A stretch of DNA of 64,000 bases from Methanobrevibacter thaueri (GTDB lineage Archaea > Methanobacteriota > Methanobacteria > Methanobacteriales > Methanobacteriaceae), in assembly GCF_015062905.1 (NCBI RefSeq), contig NZ_SUTK01000003.1:1-64000 (forward strand). The letters run 5' to 3'. Each line of letters starts with the position of its first letter. Within the stretch, counting starts at the first letter, position 1. A model generated the notes under the pieces. That model did no database searches and had not been told where the DNA came from. It saw nothing but the letters and a program-made list of their open reading frames with translations. A program made the translations under genes and the position numbers. This document shows positions 44,141 through 54,488 of this stretch, piece after piece.

Positions 44141-46777
44141 ATGGATTATAATTTTTCGATAATTACTGCATTTTATAATTCTGAACTCTATATTCAAGAA
44201 TGTATCGAGTCAGTGATTAATCAAACACTTGATTTCAAAGAGAATGCCCAATTGATTTTAGTTGATGACGGGTCCAGTGATGATTCAACAGCAATAGCAT
44301 TGGATTATCAGGAAAGGTATCCTGATAACGTTTTGGTTCTCACAAAGGAAAATGGTGGACCGTCTTCAGCACGAAATTTGGGTTTGAAACATGCCACAGG
44401 AAGGTATATTAACTTTTTGGACAGTGATGATAAGCTTGAATCAAACGCACTGGAGATTGTTCTTGATTATTTAAACCATCATGAGGATATCAATATTGTT
44501 TCCATTCCCTTGACATATCTGGATTCTGATGATGAACACATGTTGGCTCAAAAATTTATTGAAAACAAAGTGATTAATGTATATGAGGATTACACTTATC
44601 CTCAATTGCACATTTCCTCCTGTTTTATTAGAAGGGAGAGTTTAGGAGATTTGACTTTTGAGGAAAGATTGAGGATTGGTGAAGGGGCTCTTTTAATTAA
44701 TAAGTTGTTGCTCCATGAGGAGAAATATGCATTGGTCAATGATACAAATTATTATTATCGTAAAAGACCTGATGAATCATCCCTTGCAGATACAATCAAG
44801 TCTGAAAAGGAGTTCTTCACACCTAAGGTAATTGATTGTTACCAGCATCTGATTGATTACTCCATAGAATATAAGGGATTTTTGCCGGATTTCATCAAAT
44901 ATGCCATTGCATATGATGCATATCACTTTTATAGGGTACCTACATCCGAAATTCTGAACAGATCTGAATATAATGAGTTTAGAAATGTTTTGCAGCATAC
45001 ATTATCATTCATCGATGATGAAATCATTTCTGACCATAAATACCTTGAGGAAACCATAAAGACAATGCTGATTTATCTCAAAAACGATGAATTCCATATA
45101 GATGTCGAATCGAATAAGGTTTTTCTCAAATCAAATGATTATACAATTAATGAGCTTCATAACATGCTTCTGATTCTAGATATTGTTGAGATAATTGATA
45201 ACAATCTGAATATCTCTGCATGGTTTTCAAGCAATTGTGATTATGATTTCCTTAGGTTACAGGCCATTAGGATTAAAGAAAATGGAAGTAAGGAAGTTTA
45301 TGAAGGCAAATTCTTCTCATATCCAACAACTAATAGATATCCTATGGAATCAGTAGGCATATGTTGGAAATATGATTACAGCGTTGACTTTACAATTCCA
45401 ATAGATTCCAATGAAGTTTCAAGAATCTATTTCAATCTTATTTATGATGAGGACGGCAGGCATGCCGAAATGCACAATCCCCTGCAGTTTCAAAACTATG
45501 ATGCAGGGCTTTCAAAAGTGTCAAACTACCTAATCAAGGATAATGAAATGGTGATATATGACAAGAAAGATGAATCCCTGCATCTGCAGCCATATTCCTT
45601 TATCAAATCCGCAAAATTGGAGATAATATCAATCTTAAAAATGAATAAGGACCATAATTCCTCCTTGTGGAGAGGGATCTTTTATCATTTATTGTTCCTA
45701 TTCCTGTATCCGTTCATGAGAAACAAGCGCATTTGGCTGTTCCAGGATAGGGTGGACATTGCCGATGACAATGCAAAGCATTTGTTCAGCTATGCAATCA
45801 AACAGGATGACGGAATCAAAAAATATTATGTGATAAGCAAAGACTGTGATGATTTTGCAGAGATGAAAAAAATCGATAAGAACATTGTTCCGTTAGGTTC
45901 ATTCAAAAACAGGTTTTTATACATGTTTGCGGAAAAGATGATTTCCTCTCACGTTAACCACAGCTGGTTAAATCCGTTTTTCAATCCTCATCACCCTTAC
46001 TTTAATGGGTTACTGACAGTAGAGAAATGTTTCCTCCAGCACGGCGTAATTAAGGATGACCTATCTGACTGGTTAAGGAAGTATTTCCAGAATCTTCATC
46101 TCTTTTTAACTTCCTCCGACTATGAAAGGGATTCTATACTTGGAGATACCTATAACTATTCAGAGGATGTCGTTCAGGCTTTTGGACTTCCACGTCATGA
46201 TAACTTGAAGTTTGGGGCAAGCAAAAAGGAGATACTGTTTTCACCAACCTGGAGAAAATATCTCATCAATAGGAGAGCCTTTGAAAAATCAGATTATTAT
46301 TACAGGCTAAATAGTTTCTTGACCAATGAAAGGCTACTGAAGTCCATTCAGGACCACGGATATAAGCTTGTGTTCAAACCTCATTATGATTTGGTTCCGT
46401 TTTTGGATCTGTTCACCATTGATGAGGACGTTATTGAAGTCAACACTCATGATTCATATCAAACCATTTTTAACAATTCTGCAGTCATGATTACAGATTA
46501 TTCAAGCGTGTTTTTTGATTTTTCATTTTTAAAGAAACCTGTAATCTATTACCATGAGGGGCACGATTACCATTACATCGACGGATATTTCAGCTATGAG
46601 GAAATGGGTTTTGGTGATGTAATCGATAATGAAGATGATTTGGTAGATAAAATCATTGAATATATGGAGAATGGCTGTGAAATGGAAGACAAATACAAAC
46701 AGAGAGTTGACAAGTTTTTCAAATATACTGACCAGAAAAATTGTGTTCGTGTTTATAAGTGGTTATTTGAACATTGA
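44141..46777 (+). CDS. GT2 / TagF-type fusion glycosyl- and polyol-phosphate transferase
   Basis: The 878-residue protein joins an N-terminal GT2 domain (SIITAFYNSE, LVDDGSSDDS, NFLDSDDK metal site), a helical linker, a beta-sandwich with YPTTNR near 410, and a C-terminal TagF domain (ADDNAKHLFSYA, FLQHGVIKDD, TDYSSVFFDFS). In the GT2 domain the acceptor-base motif reads GEG where active relatives have GED. In the TagF domain the usual KPHPEL reads KPHYDL. The ATG at 44141 is close to the expected start from TTTAAATA near 44111, so the mRNA may be almost leaderless; the upstream in-frame TTG lies too far 5'. Function: alternate sugar and polyol-phosphate addition, inferred. Confidence 0.85.
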   Translation: MDYNFSIITAFYNSELYIQECIESVINQTLDFKENAQLILVDDGSSDDSTAIALDYQERYPDNVLVLTKENGGPSSARNLGLKHATGRYINFLDSDDKLESNALEIVLDYLNHHEDINIVSIPLTYLDSDDEHMLAQKFIENKVINVYEDYTYPQLHISSCFIRRESLGDLTFEERLRIGEGALLINKLLLHEEKYALVNDTNYYYRKRPDESSLADTIKSEKEFFTPKVIDCYQHLIDYSIEYKGFLPDFIKYAIAYDAYHFYRVPTSEILNRSEYNEFRNVLQHTLSFIDDEIISDHKYLEETIKTMLIYLKNDEFHIDVESNKVFLKSNDYTINELHNMLLILDIVEIIDNNLNISAWFSSNCDYDFLRLQAIRIKENGSKEVYEGKFFSYPTTNRYPMESVGICWKYDYSVDFTIPIDSNEVSRIYFNLIYDEDGRHAEMHNPLQFQNYDAGLSKVSNYLIKDNEMVIYDKKDESLHLQPYSFIKSAKLEIISILKMNKDHNSSLWRGIFYHLLFLFLYPFMRNKRIWLFQDRVDIADDNAKHLFSYAIKQDDGIKKYYVISKDCDDFAEMKKIDKNIVPLGSFKNRFLYMFAEKMISSHVNHSWLNPFFNPHHPYFNGLLTVEKCFLQHGVIKDDLSDWLRKYFQNLHLFLTSSDYERDSILGDTYNYSEDVVQAFGLPRHDNLKFGASKKEILFSPTWRKYLINRRAFEKSDYYYRLNSFLTNERLLKSIQDHGYKLVFKPHYDLVPFLDLFTIDEDVIEVNTHDSYQTIFNNSAVMITDYSSVFFDFSFLKKPVIYYHEGHDYHYIDGYFSYEEMGFGDVIDNEDDLVDKIIEYMENGCEMEDKYKQRVDKFFKYTDQKNCVRVYKWLFEH

Positions 46778-46883
46778 ACCTCCATGGCTTTTAAAAAATC
46801 GGTGAATTCATGCACAAATAAGTTAAAGTATTTATTTTATTAATTATAAATCTATATATTAATATTAAAGGTTAGGGATAGGC

Positions 46884-49496
46884 ATGAGTGATTTTAAACT
46901 TTCTATAATTGATATAATAAATAATGATATTCTATCAGTCAAGCAAAGGATTGAATATATTATTGAAAGCAATTCTGATTTTAAACTGAACATCCAACTT
47001 ATATTAATTGATTTGGGAAGTAGTGACGGGTCATATGAAATTGCGCAGGAATTTAAAGAAAAATATCCCGAAAATATAGTTTTACTTCAAAATAATGAAA
47101 AATATGAAGGAATGGGCCATTACTATAACTTGGCATTTGAACATATAAGAGGAGAGTGGGTCCACTTTTTTGATAATGAAGGGGAACTGCCGTTTAATGC
47201 ATTTTTAAATGCAAAAAGATATATGAAAAAGTATCATGATGAAGTTGACATTGTTTCATTTCCTGTTAAGTATTACAGGGGTAAATTTAAGGCGTTTATT
47301 CCAAAAATTGAGTATTCCAATGAGGATATCATTGATTTAACTAAAGATTATAACCATTCTACAATTCATTTGGGAGCTTCATTCATAAAGTATGATGCTA
47401 TTGAAAACAGATTTTCAGAAGAATTGGTGGATTGTGAGAAAACGTTATTTTTAACAGAAATATTGCTTAAAAAAGATAAATATGCTCTTGTAAATAATGT
47501 TTTCTTAGAAACATTACCTCAATATAAGTATGACCAGGATTTTTACACAAAGGATTATGTTAACAACAAATTTGAATTGTTTTTCAATCATTTGATTGTT
47601 AAAACCAACGGCAATATTTCAAATTATTTGCAATATATTTTTGCTAATGAATTAACTCAAATCATTCGTATCGCTGATTTGAATTCCATTTATGACACTA
47701 AAGATGAGATTGAAGGTTTTTGGAATCAGTTATATGCTATTCTGGATAAATTGGAATTCGAATATTTGGAAGTTCATGAGGAAATGCCTAGGATTGTCAG
47801 GTCATTTCTGGTGTATCTGAAAAATGATGATTTTCACGTTGAGTTACAACCTGAAAAGAGTAAGGTATTTGTAAAATCTGATGATTATCTTATTAACAGT
47901 TTGCATTTCCATAAGATACGTATTGACATTGTAGAAATAATAGGAGATACCCTGAATTTATCCGGTTCACTTTCAAGCAATTGTGATTACCGGAATCTGT
48001 CAGTCAAGATAATAAAGGAATTCCCAAATTCTAAAAAAGAGGAGTTCATCGCCAAATATGTTGAATATCCTACTACCAATAGGGCAAAACAGACATTTTT
48101 AGGAATTACTTGGGAATTTCCTTATAACTTTGATTTTAAAATCCCTCTTAAAAAGGATGAGAAATCTACATTAAACTTAAGATTAGTTTACCATGAGAAT
48201 GGAAATGAGCTCGAAATGGACAATCATATTATGTTTAGGGAATTTGCTGGTCTGTCAATTTATGGTAATTATCTGATTAAAAATGATAGGATATTTTACT
48301 TTAGGGGCAGAACATTCTATGTTGAACCGTATTCATATAAAACTATGATCAAATTGGAGTTCAAGTCACTATTCAGGATACTGAAAGCTCATGGGCCATT
48401 TTTAGGCAAGGCGATTTTTTATAGGTTATTGCATCTAGTCTTATATCCGTTCTGGAGAAACAGGAAAATCTGGTTATTCATTGATAGGGATACCTTTGCT
48501 GATGATAATGCGGAACATCTGTTCAAATACTGCATAAAGCAGGATGATGGCATTGAAAAGTATTTTATCTTAAATAAGGACAGTCCCGACTTTGAAAGAT
48601 TGAGCAAAGACTATAAAATAGTTCCATTCGGTTCATTCAAGCATAGGATTAAGTATCTGTTCTCAGAAAAGATCATGATTTCTCAGGTAACCCGTGGAAT
48701 ATTGAATCCGTTTACCCATGAAAACAGCTATAACTATGAGGGCCTGAACACCTATAAGTTCTGTTTCCTGCAGCATGGTGTAACAAAGGATGACATATCC
48801 TGGTGGATTAAGAAATTCCACAAGAATCTTTACCTGTTTGTAACCGTTTCCGATTTGGAAAGGGATTCAATGGTAAATGGTCATTATAACTATGAGGAGT
48901 TCAGGATTCCTGTACTGGGTTTTCCGCGTTACGATAATCTGTCGAATGACCCCAAAAATGAAATATTGTTCATGCCAACATGGAGACGTGATCTGGACAC
49001 TCCTGAAGAGATTATCAATTCGGATTTCCTTAAAAACATCAACAGCTTTTTGAATAATGAAAAACTAAATAAAGCTGCCAATGAAATGGGTTATACTTTA
49101 GTGTTCAGACCCCATCCGGAATTATGGAAATTCCTGGATTACTTTAACCTGGAACATGTAAAATTATCCGAAGGGCCTTATCAGGAAATGTTCAAAACAG
49201 CTTCCGTGATGATTACTGACTATTCTTCAGTGGCATTTGATTTTGCATACCTTAAAAAGCCTGTAATATATTATCAGGATGGTAACTATCATTATGGTGA
49301 AGGATATTATGATTATGAAACAATGGGTTTTGGAAAAGTCATTTTTGATGAGGATGAACTTGTTGACAAGGTAATTGAATATATGAAGAATGACTGTGTA
49401 ATGGAGGAGGAGTATAAAAGAAGAGTTGATTCATTCTTCAAGTTCACGGACAGGAACAATTGTAAGCGTGTCTATGAATGGCTGTTAGAACATTAA
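46884..49496 (+). CDS. TagF-type transferase with a degenerate GT2 domain
   Basis: The 870-residue protein shares full-length architecture with the fusion at 44141: GT2-like, linker, beta-sandwich (YPTTNR), TagF domain (ADDNAEHLFKYC, FLQHGVTKDD, FRPHPEL, TDYSSVAFDFA). The GT2 half has lost its catalytic signature: DDGS has become DLGS, the SARN motif is gone, DSDD reads DNEG and the GED base motif is absent. The TagF motifs are intact, so polyol-phosphate transfer may remain while the N-terminus is only structural. A TATA-like stretch precedes it in the 106-nt spacer. Confidence 0.85.
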   Translation: MSDFKLSIIDIINNDILSVKQRIEYIIESNSDFKLNIQLILIDLGSSDGSYEIAQEFKEKYPENIVLLQNNEKYEGMGHYYNLAFEHIRGEWVHFFDNEGELPFNAFLNAKRYMKKYHDEVDIVSFPVKYYRGKFKAFIPKIEYSNEDIIDLTKDYNHSTIHLGASFIKYDAIENRFSEELVDCEKTLFLTEILLKKDKYALVNNVFLETLPQYKYDQDFYTKDYVNNKFELFFNHLIVKTNGNISNYLQYIFANELTQIIRIADLNSIYDTKDEIEGFWNQLYAILDKLEFEYLEVHEEMPRIVRSFLVYLKNDDFHVELQPEKSKVFVKSDDYLINSLHFHKIRIDIVEIIGDTLNLSGSLSSNCDYRNLSVKIIKEFPNSKKEEFIAKYVEYPTTNRAKQTFLGITWEFPYNFDFKIPLKKDEKSTLNLRLVYHENGNELEMDNHIMFREFAGLSIYGNYLIKNDRIFYFRGRTFYVEPYSYKTMIKLEFKSLFRILKAHGPFLGKAIFYRLLHLVLYPFWRNRKIWLFIDRDTFADDNAEHLFKYCIKQDDGIEKYFILNKDSPDFERLSKDYKIVPFGSFKHRIKYLFSEKIMISQVTRGILNPFTHENSYNYEGLNTYKFCFLQHGVTKDDISWWIKKFHKNLYLFVTVSDLERDSMVNGHYNYEEFRIPVLGFPRYDNLSNDPKNEILFMPTWRRDLDTPEEIINSDFLKNINSFLNNEKLNKAANEMGYTLVFRPHPELWKFLDYFNLEHVKLSEGPYQEMFKTASVMITDYSSVAFDFAYLKKPVIYYQDGNYHYGEGYYDYETMGFGKVIFDEDELVDKVIEYMKNDCVMEEEYKRRVDSFFKFTDRNNCKRVYEWLLEH

Positions 49497-49514
49497 TTTA
49501 AACATTAAAAAAGT

Positions 49515-50861
49515 ATGGTAATTACAATGAGCGATGAATTGGTTATTTCTTTCATGTTTCCCCCATCAGATTATGTCTCAGGAATAACGGTATTTAAAAG
49601 GATAATCGAAAACGATGAGATTGTTGATGTGCTTCATGCTAACGTTAAAGATAATTCTAATTCGGGCCTGAATGAAATTATAGAAGATTTTATTGATGAT
49701 AGAATATTAATTGATATTGATTGTGATACAGATTCGGCCAACTGTATTTTTAAGTTTGTTAAGCTAGGAATTAATGCAATCAAAAAGGATTATAAAAAGA
49801 TTTATTCAAGGTCATGGCTAATGTCTAACCATTTTCTTGCTTTTGAATATAAACTGAATCATCCTGCTGCATTTTGGAGTGCAGAATTTTCAGACCCATT
49901 AATTTATGACTTGTCCAACAAGCCGAAAAAATATAAAAAGATGTTAATCGATGATGAAAAGTATATTGATAAAATAAATGATCAAATCGGTACTTTCAAT
50001 CAAAATAACAATAAGTCTTTTCCTTTTGTTGAAAATAACTCATCCGCTTATTTTATTGCAGAATATTTGGTTTATCTATTTGCAGATAATGTGATATTCA
50101 CGAATGATAACCAGAGGGAAACAATGCTAAGGCAGTTTCCTGTTGACATTTATGATTTTGTTTTAGCCAAAAGCGAAATCAGAAGGCATCCTACCCTGAA
50201 AAGCAAATATTACCATATTAAAGAGTTAGATTTAAATTTAAATGATGAATTTATAAACATTGCCTATTTCGGAATGGATTATTATGGTAAAAGGCACTTT
50301 GAAGCATTGTTTTATGCACTTGAATCTTTAAATCATAAATACAAAAATAAAATCAAATTACATTTATATATGAACGATAAAAAATTAATTAAGGAACTGA
50401 TATCCCAATTTTCTGTTAAGGAGAATATTGCTATTAGGAAACCCTTGGATTATTTGAGTTTCCTTAATGCAACCACAAAATTTGATGTCTTGATTGTCAA
50501 TGATGTAATGACAAAGGATAATTTTAAGGTCAATCCGTATTTGCCATCAAAGGTATCAGATTATTTGGGCTCTTCAAGCGATATCTGGGCCTTATGTGAA
50601 ATGGGAAGCACGTTATCTTCTGTTGATGTAAGATATAAATCAGATATTCATGATTTCAATAGCTGTGGTGAAACATTGGTTGAAATATTACATGATAAAG
50701 GCTTTGTAGATGAGGAATTTTCATTTGATGAGTATTACAACCGCAGATTGACTTTTCTAAATGAATTATATGAAGGAGAATTCCGGAAAAATCTTAAACT
50801 TAAAAAAGAATTAAAGAAATTGAAAAGAGAGAAATCCAAAAAGAGATTTAAAATATTCTAG
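49515..50861 (+). CDS. GT-B type glycosyltransferase, cluster-specific
   Basis: This 448-residue protein has a two-domain GT-B-like pattern. Its N-terminal half contains LVISFMFPPSDYVSG, and the C-terminal half has NIAYFGMDYYGKRHF followed by a helix and NPYLPSKVSDYLG, resembling GT4 nucleotide-sugar sites. Its last 30 residues are very lysine-rich, possibly membrane-associating. The donor and acceptor are unknown. ATG 49527 is an alternative start. The next GT2 gene begins 10 nt later. Confidence 0.65.
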   Translation: MVITMSDELVISFMFPPSDYVSGITVFKRIIENDEIVDVLHANVKDNSNSGLNEIIEDFIDDRILIDIDCDTDSANCIFKFVKLGINAIKKDYKKIYSRSWLMSNHFLAFEYKLNHPAAFWSAEFSDPLIYDLSNKPKKYKKMLIDDEKYIDKINDQIGTFNQNNNKSFPFVENNSSAYFIAEYLVYLFADNVIFTNDNQRETMLRQFPVDIYDFVLAKSEIRRHPTLKSKYYHIKELDLNLNDEFINIAYFGMDYYGKRHFEALFYALESLNHKYKNKIKLHLYMNDKKLIKELISQFSVKENIAIRKPLDYLSFLNATTKFDVLIVNDVMTKDNFKVNPYLPSKVSDYLGSSSDIWALCEMGSTLSSVDVRYKSDIHDFNSCGETLVEILHDKGFVDEEFSFDEYYNRRLTFLNELYEGEFRKNLKLKKELKKLKREKSKKRFKIF

Positions 50862-50871
50862 TCGTGTTCAA

Positions 50872-51906
50872 ATGTATGATGTATCAGTTGTTATACCGGT
50901 TTATAATGTTGAAAAATACTTAAAAGAATGTTTGGATAGCGTTTGCAATCAGACATTGGAAAATATTGAAATAATTTGCGTTAATGATGGATCAACTGAT
51001 AGTTCACTTGATATATTGAATGACTATGCCGAAAGGGATGGCCGGATTAAAATCATATCCCAATCTAACCGAGGTCTTGGTGCATCCAGAAACACAGGTT
51101 TGAGAGAGGCATCAGGTAAATATGTTTATTTCTTGGATTCTGATGACTATATTGATTTGACCTGTTTGGAGAAGCTTGTAAGCAATGCTGATTCAAATGA
51201 TTCGGATGTTGTTTTATTCAAGTTCCAAAATGTCGATGACCATAAAAATCTGCATAAAAGGGGTGTAGATTTCAAGATTGATGATATATTCGGTGAAATA
51301 GATTACAATAATTTCACTTTTACATATCATGATGTCAGACGGCATGTTATGAACTCCGCTTATTCTGCATGTTTAAAGTTATATAGAAGAGAATTCATTA
51401 TTCCATTTGAATTTCCTGAAGGATTGTGGTTTGAGGATGTGCTTGTCCATGTTGAGGTAATGTTAAATGCTAAAAGGATATCTTTTGTACCTGAATTTCT
51501 ATATAACTATCGTTCCAATCCCACTTCAATTTCTAACACAAAAGAAACCGGTTTTTATATATTTAATGCAATTGACTTGGTTGAAGATTATTTAAGGGAT
51601 AACGATTATTATGAAGAGTTTGTAAACGAATTCACATATTTTAAGATTGTACAGATTTTACGATACATCGTTTCAACAGATTCTGAAGAATATTTCAATA
51701 GGGCCAAAGAAGAATTTGCAAATACTGAAATAAAAAATGAAAAATCAATTAAAAAGAAATATCTAAAGAAATATTATTGTGTTTTAGAATCTAATGATTA
51801 TTCGGAATTTTTGGATAAACTAAATAAAAATAGTAATAAAAAATCTGATAATGAATCTACTTTTTTAAATAAATTATTTAAATTTATTAAAAAATTCAAA
51901 TTTTGA
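50872..51906 (+). CDS. GT2 family glycosyltransferase
   Basis: The 344-residue GT-A enzyme has SVVIPVYNVEKYL, VNDGSTDSS, GASRNTGL, YFLDSDDYID (metal site) and FEDV near 185 (the ED base region). A basic helical tail follows. It is related to the GT2 proteins at 57824, 58992 and 60172. It probably adds one sugar of the surface polymer repeat. It is coupled to the preceding GT-B gene. The T/A-rich spacer downstream separates it from the transporter operon. Confidence 0.88.
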   Translation: MYDVSVVIPVYNVEKYLKECLDSVCNQTLENIEIICVNDGSTDSSLDILNDYAERDGRIKIISQSNRGLGASRNTGLREASGKYVYFLDSDDYIDLTCLEKLVSNADSNDSDVVLFKFQNVDDHKNLHKRGVDFKIDDIFGEIDYNNFTFTYHDVRRHVMNSAYSACLKLYRREFIIPFEFPEGLWFEDVLVHVEVMLNAKRISFVPEFLYNYRSNPTSISNTKETGFYIFNAIDLVEDYLRDNDYYEEFVNEFTYFKIVQILRYIVSTDSEEYFNRAKEEFANTEIKNEKSIKKKYLKKYYCVLESNDYSEFLDKLNKNSNKKSDNESTFLNKLFKFIKKFKF

Positions 51907-51955
51907 TTAATCTCAAAACAATAATTAAATATATTAAAAAATAAAAAATATTATT

Positions 51956-51991
51956 GGTAGATAAAAATTTCTACCATATAGTTATAACTAT
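51956..51991 (+). promoter_or_regulatory. Leader hairpin and 14-bp palindrome before the ABC transporter
   Basis: GGTAGA (51956-51961) pairs with TCTACC (51970-51975). It is followed by the perfect palindrome ATAGTTATAACTAT (51978-51991), which extends outward as a 23-bp near-dyad (CCA...TGG, with two asymmetric positions). Both lie between the TATA-like TTAAATATAT (about 51925) and the TTGGTG ribosome-binding site. They look like a repressor operator and/or an RNA control element for the transporter. Confidence 0.5.
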
Positions 51992-52005
51992 TTTGGTGTT
52001 TTAAA

Positions 52006-52839
52006 ATGAATAAAAAGATAGGTATTTTATTTGCTTTGGTATTACTAGCTTTTTTAGTTATGGGTACTGCAAGCGCTGGTTTATTTGACTTTTTAGGGGG
52101 AGATGGAGCATCTGGCGATGCTACTGCTAACGATGAAAACACTTTCATTGTCGGATTCGATGCAGAATTCCCGCCTTACGGATATAAGGACGATAGTGGA
52201 AACTACACTGGTTTCGACTTAGACTTAGCAAAAGAAGTTTGTGAAAGAAACAATTGGACTTTCAAAGCACAACCAATCGATTGGGATGCTAAAGATGCTG
52301 AATTAGAATCTGGTTCAATTGACTGTATCTGGAACGGATTCACCATTGACGGAAGGGAAAACGATTACTTATGGTCTGACCCATACTTTGACAACAAACA
52401 GGTCTTTGTTGTTAAAAAAGATGCTGGTGTTTCATCAATTGATGACTTATCCGGAAAAACTGTAGAAACACAAAAAGACTCTTCTGCATTAGCCGCACTT
52501 GAAGGTGACAACAAAACTATTGCAGATAAATTCGCAACATTAAATCAAGTAGCTGACTATAACACTGCATTCATGGATTTAGAATCCGGTGCATGTGACG
52601 CAGTAGCTATGGATATTGGTGTAGCAGAGTACGATATCAAAAACAAAAACAACTCCGATGATTTCTCAATATTAGATCAATACATCACAACTGAGAAATA
52701 TGGTGTTGGATTTAAAAAAGGAAACACTGATTTAAAAGATCAAGTACAAACAACTTTAGATGAAATGTTTGCAGACGGTACCGTTTTAAAAATCGCTGAA
52801 AAATACGGTATTTCTGAAGACGCTTTAATATCTAAATAA
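52006..52839 (+). CDS. ABC transporter substrate-binding protein, polar amino acid type
   Basis: A 277-residue family 3 periplasmic-type binding protein. The signal peptide spans about residues 1-24 (hydrophobic core then TASAG), with no lipobox cysteine. A short Gly/Asp-rich linker leads to the binding domain, which begins FIVGFDAEFPPYGY with the ligand-binding GFDLDLAKEV near 66 and a two-lobe pattern. It may stay anchored by an uncleaved signal or be held in the wall space. The permease and ATPase genes follow in one operon. Confidence 0.92.
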   Translation: MNKKIGILFALVLLAFLVMGTASAGLFDFLGGDGASGDATANDENTFIVGFDAEFPPYGYKDDSGNYTGFDLDLAKEVCERNNWTFKAQPIDWDAKDAELESGSIDCIWNGFTIDGRENDYLWSDPYFDNKQVFVVKKDAGVSSIDDLSGKTVETQKDSSALAALEGDNKTIADKFATLNQVADYNTAFMDLESGACDAVAMDIGVAEYDIKNKNNSDDFSILDQYITTEKYGVGFKKGNTDLKDQVQTTLDEMFADGTVLKIAEKYGISEDALISK

Positions 52840-52869
52840 TTTAAATTAGTTGTGAGGGAGAATTAGTAA

Positions 52870-53520
52870 ATGATATTAAGTAATGTTATTTCACAATTGC
52901 TTGGAGGTATGGTTACCTCAATTGAGATATTCTTACTTACTCTACTATTCTCTCTTCCTTTAGGTTTAGCAATTGCCGGAGGAAGAATGAGTAGTTTTTC
53001 ACCGATAAGGTGGCTGATGAAGGTATATATCTCAATCATGAGAGGTACACCGTTGATGTTACAATTAATCGTAGTATTTTTCGCACCATATTATGTGTTT
53101 GGTATGAGCTTGTCTCCTGATTACAGATTCATTGCGGTTATTATTGCATTCACTATGAATTATGCAGCTTACTTTGCTGAAATCTATAGGGGAGGAATTG
53201 AATCTATCAACAGCGGACAATATGAAGCGGCTCAAGTACTCGGTTATTCAAAATTGGAAACTTTCTTCATAATCATCATGCCTCAAGTGGTTAAGGTAGT
53301 TCTTCCTTCTGTAACTAATGAAGTAATTACACTTGTAAAAGATACTTCACTGTCATTTGTAATTGCAATTCCTGAAATGTTCACTGTGGCTAAACAGATT
53401 GCAGCAGCTGACGCTTCAATTGCAGCATTGCTTGTAGCAGGTATATTCTATTATGTATTCAACGTTTTAGTGGCATTTGCTATGGAACACTTAGAAAAAA
53501 GATTGGATTATTATGAATAG
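52870..53520 (+). CDS. ABC transporter permease, polar amino acid type
   Basis: The 216-residue permease of the HisM/GlnP class has about five membrane helices. The conserved cytoplasmic loop [22 protein letters not shown] (EAA loop, near 105) contacts the ATPase. RGTPLMLQL near 60 is the family signature. One permease gene suggests a homodimer. It begins behind GTGAGGGAG, 30 nt after the binding-protein gene, and the ATPase gene starts 8 nt later. Confidence 0.93.
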   Translation: MILSNVISQLLGGMVTSIEIFLLTLLFSLPLGLAIAGGRMSSFSPIRWLMKVYISIMRGTPLMLQLIVVFFAPYYVFGMSLSPDYRFIAVIIAFTMNYAAYFAEIYRGGIESINSGQYEAAQVLGYSKLETFFIIIMPQVVKVVLPSVTNEVITLVKDTSLSFVIAIPEMFTVAKQIAAADASIAALLVAGIFYYVFNVLVAFAMEHLEKRLDYYE

Positions 53521-53528
53521 GTGGTAAA

Positions 53529-54212
53529 ATGAGTTTACTTGAAGTAAAGAATCTTAAGAAAAGTTTTGATGATAATGTGGTCTTGAAAGATATTTCTCTA
53601 AGTGTTGAAAAAGGTGAAGTTTTAGCTATTATAGGACCGTCAGGTTCCGGAAAATCCACATTGCTTAGATGTATAACAGATTTGGAAACTGAAGACAGCG
53701 GTGAAATCAAATTTGATGGAACTTTTGGTTTAGTGTTCCAGAATTTTAATCTGTTTCCACATCACTCCGTGATGAAAAATATTACCAATGCGCCGTTGCG
53801 TGTTCAAAAGAGGAAAAAAAGTGAAGTTTATGCCCATGCAAGAGATTTACTTAAAAAGATGGGTCTTGAGGATAAGGAGGATGCCTATCCTTGTGAGTTG
53901 TCTGGTGGTCAGCAGCAACGTGTATCAATTGCTCGTGCACTTGCAATGAACCCGGATATTCTATTCTTTGATGAACCAACTTCAGCGCTTGATCCTGAAC
54001 TGACTGGGGAAATTTTGACAGTTATTAAAGAGCTTGCTGCTGAACATATGACAATGGTAATTGTAACTCACGAAATGGCCTTTGCCCGTAACGTCGCTGA
54101 TACCATTATATTTATGGATGGTGGAGTTATCGTGGAGGAAGGTTCTCCTGAGGAAGTATTTTCATCTGATAATCAGAGGATGAAGGATTTCTTAGGTAAA
54201 TTTTATGATTAA
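53529..54212 (+). CDS. ABC transporter ATP-binding protein, polar amino acid type
   Basis: This 227-residue ATPase has Walker [10 protein letters not shown] near 36, Q-loop [11 protein letters not shown], signature LSGGQQQR near 130, Walker [13 protein letters not shown] and the switch His in VTHEMAFA. The set is complete, so the transporter should be functional as an amino-acid importer. The substrate cannot be told. It is the last gene of the operon. Confidence 0.94.
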   Translation: MSLLEVKNLKKSFDDNVVLKDISLSVEKGEVLAIIGPSGSGKSTLLRCITDLETEDSGEIKFDGTFGLVFQNFNLFPHHSVMKNITNAPLRVQKRKKSEVYAHARDLLKKMGLEDKEDAYPCELSGGQQQRVSIARALAMNPDILFFDEPTSALDPELTGEILTVIKELAAEHMTMVIVTHEMAFARNVADTIIFMDGGVIVEEGSPEEVFSSDNQRMKDFLGKFYD

Positions 54213-54488
54213 ATTTTTTAATCATCTATTTTTTCATATTTTTCTACTATTCGAATAATTAAAATCACGTTCATGTAGATTATTATTTTTTAATGAAACG
54301 TATTATTTAATTAATTACATTTTTAATTATTTCATTTCACATATTATTTCGAATACTTATGTATATTGTCATATGGATGCATCGTTAAGATTTTTCTTAT
54401 TTTGACTGAATTGCATGAGATAGGATAATTATATTTAATATGGTATACAAATTATGATTAACTATGGATTTATATGAGGTGATAGTTA

